Assembly (NCBI GenBank): GCA_028290595.1 | Contig: JAQGJO010000432.1 | Coordinates: 1-12,127, forward strand | Length of the DNA stretch: 12,127 nt | Source of the DNA: Hyphomicrobiales bacterium | GTDB taxonomy: Bacteria > Pseudomonadota > Alphaproteobacteria > Rhizobiales > Beijerinckiaceae | Direction of reading: 5' to 3' | In this document: positions 1-6,175 of the stretch, piece by piece | How the letters are laid out: each line of letters begins with the position of its first letter | Position numbering within the stretch: the first letter of the stretch is position 1 | Program-made: the position numbers and the translations under genes | The notes under the pieces: generated by a model | The model's input: the letters and a program-made list of their open reading frames with translations, nothing else | What the model was told of the DNA's origin: nothing | The model's database searches: none

Positions 1-163
1 GAACACATCGACGGGTTCCAGACAGTTGCTGAGCGCAGGAGTTGCCAAAGCCGAACCTTGTATCAGGTACGGCTGCTCTTACCCTGTGACCGGCCGGAAG
101 GAAAGTACCACTCGCGGTCCTGGGCCACCGGAGAAGGTTAACGCCAGGGCGCCTCTATGGGGA
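1..163. other. Non-coding window edge downstream of the GT2 gene
   Basis: This stretch lies downstream of the stop codon of the minus-strand GT2 gene. I see no convincing gene in it. On the minus strand an ATG at 8-6 is preceded by GGAA about eight bases upstream, so another gene of the same operon could begin here and run off the left edge, but fewer than three codons are present. The plus-strand open frame that begins here is antisense to the GT2 gene and is a shadow. No T-run terminator is apparent. Confidence 0.3.
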
Positions 164-1267
164 TCAGGCTTGCGGCGGCCGTTCACCCGGCGTGATGGCG
201 CGGATCACGTCGCCGAACGAGGCTGGGTTGATCTGCGAATTGCCGACCAGCGTTTCCAGCTTGCGCGCGGCGAGACTGCGAGCGTCGTCAAAGCCGCGCA
301 GATAGTCGGGATTGTTCAGCGCGACGATGTCCGGATCGACATTGACCGTGCTGTCGACGATCCAAAGCGGGCGTTGTTTCACCTGGCGATGGATGCGGCC
401 GATATAGACTCCGTTGACGCCATTCGACATCAACAGCACGCCGCTCAGGAACAGAATGGTCGCCATGATCGACGGCCAGCCGGGGTTGTGCATGTCCCAG
501 ACTTCCTTGGTGATGACGATGCCGACGAGATAGATGAAAGCAAGAATCGAAATCAGCGTGCCAAAGATCATCGAGACATAAAGCGGATAAGAGCTGAACG
601 ACGTGACGCCGGAAATGAAGGCGCGCACCGGGCCGCGTCCCCAGATCGACATATTAGTGCGGCCGCCTGCGCGCGCCTCGCGATGATAGAAAATCTGCGT
701 CTGGCGAAAGCCGACCCAGCGCACCAGCCCGCGCAAGAACGGATCGTATTCCTTTAGTCGAAGCAATTCGATTATCACGCGGCGCGACAGCAGTTTGTAG
801 TCGCCGGTGTCCATCGGTATGTCGGTGTCGGAAATGTAATTGATAATGTAGTAGGCCAACCGGGTTATTTGCATCTTGATCTTGGATTCGCCGGCGCGGC
901 TAAGCCGCGTGGTATTGACCACGTCGGCGCCTTTGCGCCATTCCTCGATCATCTTTGCAATGAGTTCCGGCGGATCCTGAAGATCGGAGTCGAGGCAGAT
1001 TGCGGCCGCGCCCCTTGCATGGGCGAGACCCGCCAACACGCAGGCGGAAGGGCCGCAGCGACGGCTGGTGTTGATGATCTTGATCCGTTCATCCTTTGCC
1101 GCCAGAGCGGTCAGAAGGCTCAACGAGCGATCCGTGGAGCAGTCGTTGATGAAGAGCATTTCGTAATCGAGATCGGTGTCGAGGAACACCGCGGCGATCC
1201 GGCGCGATAATTCCGGAATATTCGCTTCTTCGTTACGAAAGGAAAGAATGATCGATATCAAGTCCAT
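164..1267 (-). CDS. GtrB/DPM1-like family 2 glycosyltransferase with two C-terminal membrane helices
   Basis: This 367-residue protein is a GT-A-fold family 2 glycosyltransferase of the type that moves a sugar from a nucleotide donor onto polyprenyl phosphate at the cytoplasmic face of the inner membrane. The N-terminus (ISIILSFRNEEANI) is the usual nucleotide-binding strand, FINDCSTDRS (39-48) is the second conserved element, and DSDLQDPPE (93-101) is the metal-binding DxD-type motif. FLRG (177-180) and the SGVTSFSSYPL segment (219-229) before the first membrane helix are typical of the GtrB/DPM1/ArnC group. Two hydrophobic helices follow (about 226-253 and 264-290), then a cytoplasmic tail of about 75 residues, longer than in minimal GtrB proteins. 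The ATG at 1267 has an AGG-type ribosome site (AGTAGGCGGCAG) just upstream. It is the last visible gene of the minus-strand operon, about 100 bases after the three-pass membrane protein gene. The sugar and acceptor cannot be read from the sequence. Confidence 0.93.
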   Translation of the reverse strand: MDLISIILSFRNEEANIPELSRRIAAVFLDTDLDYEMLFINDCSTDRSLSLLTALAAKDERIKIINTSRRCGPSACVLAGLAHARGAAAICLDSDLQDPPELIAKMIEEWRKGADVVNTTRLSRAGESKIKMQITRLAYYIINYISDTDIPMDTGDYKLLSRRVIIELLRLKEYDPFLRGLVRWVGFRQTQIFYHREARAGGRTNMSIWGRGPVRAFISGVTSFSSYPLYVSMIFGTLISILAFIYLVGIVITKEVWDMHNPGWPSIMATILFLSGVLLMSNGVNGVYIGRIHRQVKQRPLWIVDSTVNVDPDIVALNNPDYLRGFDDARSLAARKLETLVGNSQINPASFGDVIRAITPGERPPQA

Positions 1268-1369
1268 CTGCCGCCTACTTTGCCGAAATCCGACGCTGTT
1301 ATTGCGCTCCGCCGCATACCCGGCGCCGATCCTATCATGGCCAGGCCAAATGGCCTCACCTAAGATATT

Positions 1370-1915
1370 CTAGTGGTTGAATCCGCTTGGAAAACCCATG
1401 CTCTGGCCGAGCAGGCGATAGGTCCCGGCGATGAGTTTGCCGCGCGGCAGCAGGGTCAGGCGATCGCCCTCGACCTTGACCAGGCCGCCACGCGACATTT
1501 CCGCGTAGCGTAACTCGTAGATCTGCTCGCGGGTGTGGAGCGCTTCGATCTGCGCTTTGGTCATCGAGTTGCTTTGTTCGTTGAGAAGATTGACCAGCAG
1601 GCGCACGGAGAACGAGCGTTCGATCGAGACCGGGAAGATCATCAGGTAAATGCCGGTCCAGCCGAAGAAGGCCAGCGCGCTCAGAATCGAGACCAGCCAG
1701 CGCTCGTGCTTTTCGGAAATCAGCCGAGACAGCAGCTTCGGCGCGACCACGGCCGCCATTACGCCGATGACGCCGCTGACCACGAACAGGTTGATGCCCA
1801 TCGTGGTGAAGATGCCGAGGCGATAGATGATCGTCTGCGCGATGAAGAAAACGATAAACGTCGCAAGCATGCAAAGGGCGGCGCCTAACAGGGCGCGCGT
1901 CAGCCGCGAAAACAT
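1370..1915 (-). CDS. Small three-pass membrane protein with winged-helix-like cytoplasmic tail
   Basis: I do not recognise a named family for this 181-residue protein. It has three hydrophobic helices in the N-terminal half, beginning near LLGAALCMLATFIVFFIA, then MGINLFVVSGVIGVMAAVVA, then WLVSILSALAFFGWTGIYLM. The C-terminal 80 or so residues are soluble. They read like a winged helix: a helix rich in charged residues (SMTKAQIEALHTREQIYELRY), a short turn and strand (GLVKVEGDRLTLLPRGK), then another helix. The longest frame opens with GTG at 1924, but I prefer ATG at 1915: GGAG lies eight bases before it, and that same GGAG overlaps the GTG, so the GTG would have no ribosome site of its own. 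The gene begins 27 bases after the preceding operon gene ends. A sensor or accessory subunit for the neighbouring glycosyltransferases is possible but is inference. Confidence 0.82.
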   Translation of the reverse strand: MFSRLTRALLGAALCMLATFIVFFIAQTIIYRLGIFTTMGINLFVVSGVIGVMAAVVAPKLLSRLISEKHERWLVSILSALAFFGWTGIYLMIFPVSIERSFSVRLLVNLLNEQSNSMTKAQIEALHTREQIYELRYAEMSRGGLVKVEGDRLTLLPRGKLIAGTYRLLGQSMGFPSGFNH

Positions 1916-1942
1916 TGCAATCACTCCGGTTGATTGTGGCCG

Positions 1943-2479
1943 TTACGGCGCGCATTTCAGGACCTGGAGGGCGGGTCTCGCACGCTCCAGCAGTTTGGCC
2001 CAGTCTTTTTCCATCTGTTCGGCTTCGGCGGGCTCCATGCGGTCGAAGCGACCATTCACCTTGGCAGGAAACTGCACCATCCAGAAGGCAGGGTCTTTCA
2101 ACTGTGCCGGCACCATCGCGCTGACCTGATGGCGAACCGCAGCGCCGATGTTCGGCAGCAGCAGCACCACGACCACGATCACGGCGGCGGCCGCGATGGC
2201 AGTCTTGGTAAAGAACAGCGATAATTCCTGCCAGAGCACCGGCTTGCGCACGGGAGCAAACAGGCCCGGTCCGGCGGCCGGCAGGCCGTAGGCCTTTCTG
2301 CGCTGTTCGAAGGCGGCGTAATTGACCTGAAACTCGCGGTATGCTTCTTCGACAGAGGCGCCTTCGCCGCTGATATTGGCGCTCGCCAGATAGACGCAAA
2401 TCGTGGCGCCGCCGTCGATGATGACGGGATGAACCGCCGCTCCGCGCAAGCCGTCGTTCGGCGCCCGATCGTTCATCAT
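1943..2479 (-). CDS. Single-pass membrane protein of unknown function
   Basis: This 178-residue protein belongs to no family I can name. The N-terminal 50 residues (VIIDGGATICVYLASANIS, then GEGASVEEAYREF) have the strand-strand-helix layout and the GxSxEEA signature reminiscent of HicB-like or related small alpha/beta folds. A strong membrane helix follows (TKTAIAAAAVIVVVVLLLPN, about 92-111). The last 65 residues are charged and probably helical (AEAEQMEKDWAKLLERARP). A longer frame starts at 2545, but that start lies inside the preceding gene. ATG at 2479 follows GGAG at a good distance and leaves 22 bases after the upstream stop, so I chose it; a second ATG follows immediately at 2476. 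By position it is the second gene of the operon. It may act as an accessory subunit of the large membrane protein encoded upstream; that is inference. Confidence 0.8.
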   Translation of the reverse strand: MMNDRAPNDGLRGAAVHPVIIDGGATICVYLASANISGEGASVEEAYREFQVNYAAFEQRRKAYGLPAAGPGLFAPVRKPVLWQELSLFFTKTAIAAAAVIVVVVLLLPNIGAAVRHQVSAMVPAQLKDPAFWMVQFPAKVNGRFDRMEPAEAEQMEKDWAKLLERARPALQVLKCAP

Positions 2480-2501
2480 GTGTCTTTTCTCCAGCTCTTG
2501 A

Positions 2502-4382
2502 CTAACGCCTGGTCCACACCGAGACCGATCCGACGACTGTTTCATGGTATCGATCGCTCAGGCTCTGGCGCAAACGAATGGCATCCGCGACCGGAATAGC
2601 GAACACGACGTGTCCGTACTCCTTCGTCATGGCGTCCCAATCGCCTGCAAGGATCCGTCGGAGATCGTTTGCGAGCAGGTCGGCGTGCGATTGAATCGCG
2701 CGCGCTACATAGAACAAATTAGAGCGTATGCCCATGTGATAGGCGAGGGTGAAGCCGGTCGTCGTCCATGTGGTGTCCACGGCTATCACCGACGGTGCCA
2801 CGAGGACCGCGTCACGCCCGGCCGCAAGTTGGTGCAGCTTTGTTATTTCCTGTTGCGTGAAAATGCCACCCAGCGGATGGAGCGGTTGCGCTTTCAGCGG
2901 ACGCAGCAGCGGAGCCACTTCGACGAGGTGCATCAGCGCAATCAGTCCAATTGCAGCGCCCCAAAGCACGCGGCGCGGCGAACCGTTGGCGGTCATGTTT
3001 TGCTGCCAAACGGACAGCCAGCGCACGGCTTGCAGGATCAGGAATAATGTCAGGAGCGCAGCCAGCCGGCCCGGCGCCCTGAAGTTATACAGCGACGGCA
3101 CACGGTCGGCGATCCATGCCGCGGGCATGCCGGCGAATTTCGGGAAGGCCAGACCGAGGATGTGCAACTCGTAACCGAGACTGAACAGAAAAACGCAGAA
3201 GGCGGCGATGAAAATCTTCGTCCATGGCGAATAGAGCGCGATAGTCATGGGATGGGGCAGAGTGCTGACGCGCGAGCGCGTCACGAAGGAAACGATGGCC
3301 ACGACGCCGATGACGATCCATACCAGCAGCATTGGTGTGCCGATATAGCCGATGCCTTCATACTGACCCGGACCGAGAATGTCGGATGTGATGGGAAAAC
3401 CCAGACGGTTCGGCAGCGAAGGCTCAACAGCGAAGGCAAAAAGTTTGTTTCCCACCGGGATGAACGGCGCGAGCAGATCGGCGACATGATACCGGCCTCC
3501 CATGCCGAAATCGTAGCTGGTGAAAACGTTTGAGACCGGCGGCAGCGGATACATGCCGATCAGATAGAGCGCGACCAGGCTCGCCGCTGTGCCGCCGGCG
3601 CAGTAGAAGCAGAGGCGTGCGAGTCGGTTCCACGCTGCCGGTAGCTCGCTGAAGAAGGCCTCGAAGGCTTCGCGGATTGCAAGGATTGCGGTGCCCAGCA
3701 GAAGCCCCCAGAGCGTGTAGTTGTCAGTGAGGGCCGCCGCCGGAAACAGCGAGAGAATGAGCAGGTCCTGTCCCGGCCGCCAGTGCTCACGCCGCAGCGT
3801 CAGCAGCATGCCGTACATCCAGCCGGTGAAGAGCGGAAAGGAGACCACGCAGAACGCTTGTAGCGAGGCGCTGCGAATGAGGATCAGCAGCGAGGTGGCG
3901 GTCAACAACGCGCCGAGCGCGCGCCAGGCGAGGCTGCGCACGTCGAGCTGAATCAGGATGAGCTGCGAGAAGTAGGCCGTGAGGAAACAGAAGAGCAGCT
4001 CGATCAGGACGACGTAGTCGAAGTCCTTGAAGTAAGGGATGACAGCACCGGCTGCCTTGAAGAATACCGCGAACAGCGGCAGGGCGCCGACGTTTCCGAC
4101 ATTGGCGTCCTCGAACGGGAACGTCAGCCGTTTGATCACGCCCAGAGGAAACGAGAACGGTTCCTGGACGTAAAGCAGATAGCTGGTCAGTGTTGTAATG
4201 GTCTCGTAGTTGTACAGCCGGGTGTACCCGGAAAACGGCAGGCAATTCAGGAAGCGGATCGAATAGATCGCGGTAATGGCCAGCGCGATTGCCGCGGGGC
4301 AAGTGATCAGGGCAAGCAGAGCCGGATGCCGGGGACGGGCAGCGCGGAGCATGCCGTGATCGTCGGCCGCGTGAATGGTCAT
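2502..4382 (-). CDS. Large polytopic membrane protein, DUF6311-like (probable GT-C-type glycan enzyme)
   Basis: This 626-residue protein has roughly ten to twelve hydrophobic helices and a soluble C-terminal domain of about 120 residues. Segments that recall the DUF6311 family are GGRYHVADLLAPFIPVGN (295-312), GPGQYEGIGYIGTP (337-350) and SLYNFRAPGRL (430-440). The match is from memory of that family, so it is moderate. The first periplasmic loop (about 44-100, including TRLYNYETITTL and FPFEDANVGN) carries several acidic and polar residues where GT-C enzymes place their catalytic aspartate, but no single residue can be assigned. Such proteins usually sit beside lipid-linked sugar synthases, as here with the GT2 gene. 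An active role in transferring a sugar on the periplasmic face is therefore likely but unproven. The ATG at 4382 has a weak AGG-type ribosome site; an alternative ATG lies at codon 11. It is the first gene of the operon. Confidence 0.85.
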   Translation of the reverse strand: MTIHAADDHGMLRAARPRHPALLALITCPAAIALAITAIYSIRFLNCLPFSGYTRLYNYETITTLTSYLLYVQEPFSFPLGVIKRLTFPFEDANVGNVGALPLFAVFFKAAGAVIPYFKDFDYVVLIELLFCFLTAYFSQLILIQLDVRSLAWRALGALLTATSLLILIRSASLQAFCVVSFPLFTGWMYGMLLTLRREHWRPGQDLLILSLFPAAALTDNYTLWGLLLGTAILAIREAFEAFFSELPAAWNRLARLCFYCAGGTAASLVALYLIGMYPLPPVSNVFTSYDFGMGGRYHVADLLAPFIPVGNKLFAFAVEPSLPNRLGFPITSDILGPGQYEGIGYIGTPMLLVWIVIGVVAIVSFVTRSRVSTLPHPMTIALYSPWTKIFIAAFCVFLFSLGYELHILGLAFPKFAGMPAAWIADRVPSLYNFRAPGRLAALLTLFLILQAVRWLSVWQQNMTANGSPRRVLWGAAIGLIALMHLVEVAPLLRPLKAQPLHPLGGIFTQQEITKLHQLAAGRDAVLVAPSVIAVDTTWTTTGFTLAYHMGIRSNLFYVARAIQSHADLLANDLRRILAGDWDAMTKEYGHVVFAIPVADAIRLRQSLSDRYHETVVGSVSVWTRR

Positions 4383-4435
4383 GTGATGCCTGCAGTCTGT
4401 AGCACTTCTTAGGTCGAAAGATTTCTCGGCTCGCT

Positions 4436-4467
4436 GTGACGCCTCGAACAGCAGTGTTCCGCGTCAC
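4436..4467. repeat. Bipartite inverted repeat in the operon leader
   Basis: The outer arms are GTGACGC (4436-4442) and GCGTCAC (4461-4467). The inner arms are GAACA (4446-4450) and TGTTC (4455-4459) around a GCAG loop, separated from the outer arms by three bases on one side and one on the other. It can form a hairpin of twelve pairs on either strand. It lies 54 bases before the start of the DUF6311-like gene, inside the likely leader. No T-run follows, so it is not an obvious intrinsic terminator. Confidence 0.55.
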
Positions 4468-4594
4468 GCCAGCTTGGAAATTTCCGGTGAATATAGACGT
4501 CGGCGGCCAGAGCTCATACGGGTTGCATTTATCCCTCTGCTGGTCAACCGCTCGGACTAATGTCTTTTGCAATATGCTAATCAAGTCAAATAGT

Positions 4595-4644
4595 TATATA
4601 TGTTCATGATTTGAACATCGGGCTTGACGTTCATGCTGTGAACG
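4595..4644 (-). promoter_or_regulatory. Tandem dyad operators and AT-rich promoter-like patch
   Basis: Two dyads share one design. TGTTCATGATTTGAACA spans 4601-4617 (seven-base arms if the flanking A/T pair is counted). CGTTCATGCTGTGAACG spans 4628-4644. Both fit nGTTCATGnTnTGAACn, and their centres are 27 bases apart. On the minus strand, TATATA (4600-4595) follows the first dyad directly, so that dyad would fill the 17-base spacer between this -10-like box and a poor -35 (GCCCGA). This is a layout suited to a repressor or a spacer-binding activator. The only downstream minus-strand gene is the DUF6311-like gene. The regulator is unknown. GTTC-N7-GAAC differs from the direct-repeat GTTC-N7-GTTC box of alphaproteobacterial LexA. 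Confidence 0.5.
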
Positions 4645-4687
4645 CGGTAGCTGTTGCTTGGTTTGCGGGACCGATCCGCCAGACGAA

Positions 4688-4709
4688 CGGGTGACGCCAG
4701 CGTCACCCG
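4688..4709 (-). terminator. Ten-pair hairpin downstream of the GT-B glycosyltransferase gene
   Basis: CGGGTGACGC (4688-4697) and GCGTCACCCG (4700-4709) are perfect inverted arms around CA; in RNA the inner pairs would open to give a four-base or larger loop. On the minus strand it lies about 50 bases past the glycosyltransferase stop and is followed by TTCGTCT, not a clean T-run. It could be a weak terminator for that gene or a protein-binding dyad. Its inner arm GTGACGC/GCGTCAC is the same as in the inverted repeat at 4436-4467. Confidence 0.4.
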
Positions 4710-4757
4710 AAGTGCGGTAGCGTGGCAATTGCCTTGTTCCGCCCAGACGCCAGCGAT

Positions 4758-6080
4758 CTAACGAAGCGTCCTGCGAGCGGCAGCATCGCGCAACCCCTTC
4801 TGGAAGGCCGGGCGCACGATCTTGGCATCGTGGTTGGCGGTCGCGTTGCGGGCGGCAACCGACAGCGTCTGGCGCAACGCCGTGTCCTCGACGATGCGCC
4901 GCATGCCGGCCTTGAGCGCGGGCATCGAACGCTCGGCAACGACATGGCCCCAGCCGGCGTCGCGGGCATATTGCACCTGCGCCGTGTCGGCAGAGCCGTA
5001 AACGAGGCATGGTGTTCCTGAAACGAGATAGGACGGCACCTTGGTCGGCATCGAATAGCGCATCAGCGTTACGCTGTGCGCGTCGAAATTCACCGGCAGC
5101 AGCAGGGCGTCTGCGCCTGCAAGAATCTGAAAAAATCGTTGCTCGTCGAATTGTGACGGCACGAGATCGATGTTCGGATGGTCCGCGAACAGATGACCAA
5201 ACCGCGTGAGGTTGCGCTGCTGGCTGACGATCCGCAGCGTCGCGGCGAAACCTTCATTATTCAGCTCGACGATGGCCCTGGTGCAATCGATCAGGGACTG
5301 AAGCTGTGCGTCGGCAAAAATCGAACCGATATAGAGGAATTCATAAGGCCGGGCGGTGGCGAGGTCGGTCTTGCCGCTTTTCGACCAGTGCTCGACATCG
5401 AGCGTGAATTGCAGGGCTGGAAAGGCGCGGCCATAACGGCTTGCATAGGCGTGCTGCATGGCAGGCGTGATGGCCAGGCAGGCTTCGGCGACATTGAAGA
5501 AATGGCGCAGCCATCGATTCATGCGAAAGCGCTCAAGCGGAGCAAACAGGCCCTTGCGATGCGCACTCATCGACCAGTCGTCCATGATGTGGACGACCAG
5601 CGGCAGGTCGAACGTGGCGCGGATTTGTTCGATCAGCGCCATCATGCCGTTGCTGCCGAGGATCGTGTAAATGACCTCCGGCTTGAAGTCGGCGATCCAG
5701 CGATGCAGCTCGGGTGTGAGGCTCGCTCGTTCGGGGACGCTGTCTTGCAACACGCGGTGCCGGACGCGCTCGAGCAGCGAGGCTTTCGGCGAGGTGGTGG
5801 GGTCAGGAATCGTGGCCGTGCCTGCGGCCGGCGGTCGCCGGCGGCGGCGGCGGCGGCGGCGGCGCAGCCAGCCGAACGGTTCGATGAAGTCGAGCTCCTT
5901 GGTGCCGAGCCGGTAGTAAGCGGTGCAGACATCGTCGGTTGTCGGATCGCTATCATTGTGAATGGTGGCCAGATGTGCCTTCGGCCAGCCGGTGAACAGG
6001 GAGCCGAACGTCGCCCCGCCGCCGCTATAGGGATTGAATGCGACGGGCGTCACAAAGAGAACGCGCGGGAAAGACTGCAT
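4758..6080 (-). CDS. GT-B-fold glycosyltransferase (family 4-like)
   Basis: From ATG 6080 the protein has 440 residues and looks like a cytosolic GT-B sugar transferase that uses a nucleotide-sugar donor. The N-terminal domain opens with RVLFVTPVAFNPYSGGGATF, whose glycine-rich loop is usual for the acceptor-side domain. VVHIMDDWSMSAHRKG is a typical mid-domain element. The C-terminal domain begins at YEFLYIGSIFADAQLQSLID. YSMPTKVPSYLVSGTPCLVYG is the conserved donor-binding stretch, but the usual EX7E pair is not obvious. The open frame extends upstream to 6236, but those 52 residues run through the divergent gene's start and are low-complexity, so I start at MQSFPRVLF; no strong ribosome site is seen. 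Residues 73-82 are ten consecutive arginines followed by a proline/alanine/threonine-rich linker. The gene is divergent from the two-domain oxidoreductase, 95 bases apart. Donor and acceptor are unknown. Confidence 0.88.
   Translation of the reverse strand: MQSFPRVLFVTPVAFNPYSGGGATFGSLFTGWPKAHLATIHNDSDPTTDDVCTAYYRLGTKELDFIEPFGWLRRRRRRRRRRPPAAGTATIPDPTTSPKASLLERVRHRVLQDSVPERASLTPELHRWIADFKPEVIYTILGSNGMMALIEQIRATFDLPLVVHIMDDWSMSAHRKGLFAPLERFRMNRWLRHFFNVAEACLAITPAMQHAYASRYGRAFPALQFTLDVEHWSKSGKTDLATARPYEFLYIGSIFADAQLQSLIDCTRAIVELNNEGFAATLRIVSQQRNLTRFGHLFADHPNIDLVPSQFDEQRFFQILAGADALLLPVNFDAHSVTLMRYSMPTKVPSYLVSGTPCLVYGSADTAQVQYARDAGWGHVVAERSMPALKAGMRRIVEDTALRQTLSVAARNATANHDAKIVRPAFQKGLRDAAARRTLR
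5841..5864. repeat. (GCG)8 trinucleotide repeat encoding poly-arginine
   Basis: Eight uninterrupted GCG units on the plus strand read as eight CGC arginine codons of the minus-strand glycosyltransferase. Two more arginine codons (CGG, CGA) extend the tract to ten residues. Unit changes would add or remove arginines without shifting the frame. Confidence 0.9.
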
Positions 6081-6175
6081 GGCCGCTACGGATATCGTCA
6101 ATTCGACAAGATGGCAAACGCATGCCGCGCGACCGTGTGGCCTGGACTGACGAAACCTCAGGCGATTCGAGACAC
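6081..6175. promoter_or_regulatory. Divergent intergenic region (GT-B gene / two-domain oxidoreductase)
   Basis: These 95 bases must carry the start signals for both divergent genes if each has its own promoter. I see no strong -35/-10 pair in either direction. For the plus-strand gene only a weak GAG lies before the ATG-ATG pair at 6176/6179. The placement rests on the chosen start codons, since both frames stay open across the region. Confidence 0.4.

Larger units (their letters stand above)
4383..4757. other. 375-base structured non-coding region upstream of the membrane-glycan operon
   Basis: The region separates the start of the DUF6311-like gene (4382) from the stop of the minus-strand glycosyltransferase (4758). 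I see no gene in it: open frames reaching into it are shadows of the flanking genes. It holds an AT-rich patch around 4555-4620, two tandem 17-base dyads (4601-4644), and two hairpins with identical inner arms (4436-4467 and 4688-4709). If transcription of the operon starts in the AT-rich patch, the messenger would carry a leader of about 200 bases. Confidence 0.7.

Noticed and set aside
1343..1356. Palindrome AGGCCAAATGGCCT between the three-pass protein gene and the GT2 gene
   Set aside because: Stem of five to six pairs with a tight loop and no T-run; too weak to call a terminator.
1356..2399. 347-codon minus-strand open frame
   Set aside because: It runs out of frame across two well-supported small membrane protein genes, is extremely arginine-rich and has no recognisable motif.
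4464..4517. 17-codon minus-strand ORF in the operon leader (possible leader peptide)
   Set aside because: It lacks a ribosome site at a workable distance and has no run of regulatory codons; short frames like this arise by chance.
3787..4584. 265-codon minus-strand frame starting in the intergenic leader
   Set aside because: Most of it is out of frame over the DUF6311-like gene and arginine-rich; its start in the leader has no clear ribosome site.
4600..4644. LexA (SOS) boxes
   Set aside because: The alphaproteobacterial LexA site is a direct repeat GTTC-N7-GTTC; here the second half is inverted (GAAC), so a different regulator is more likely.
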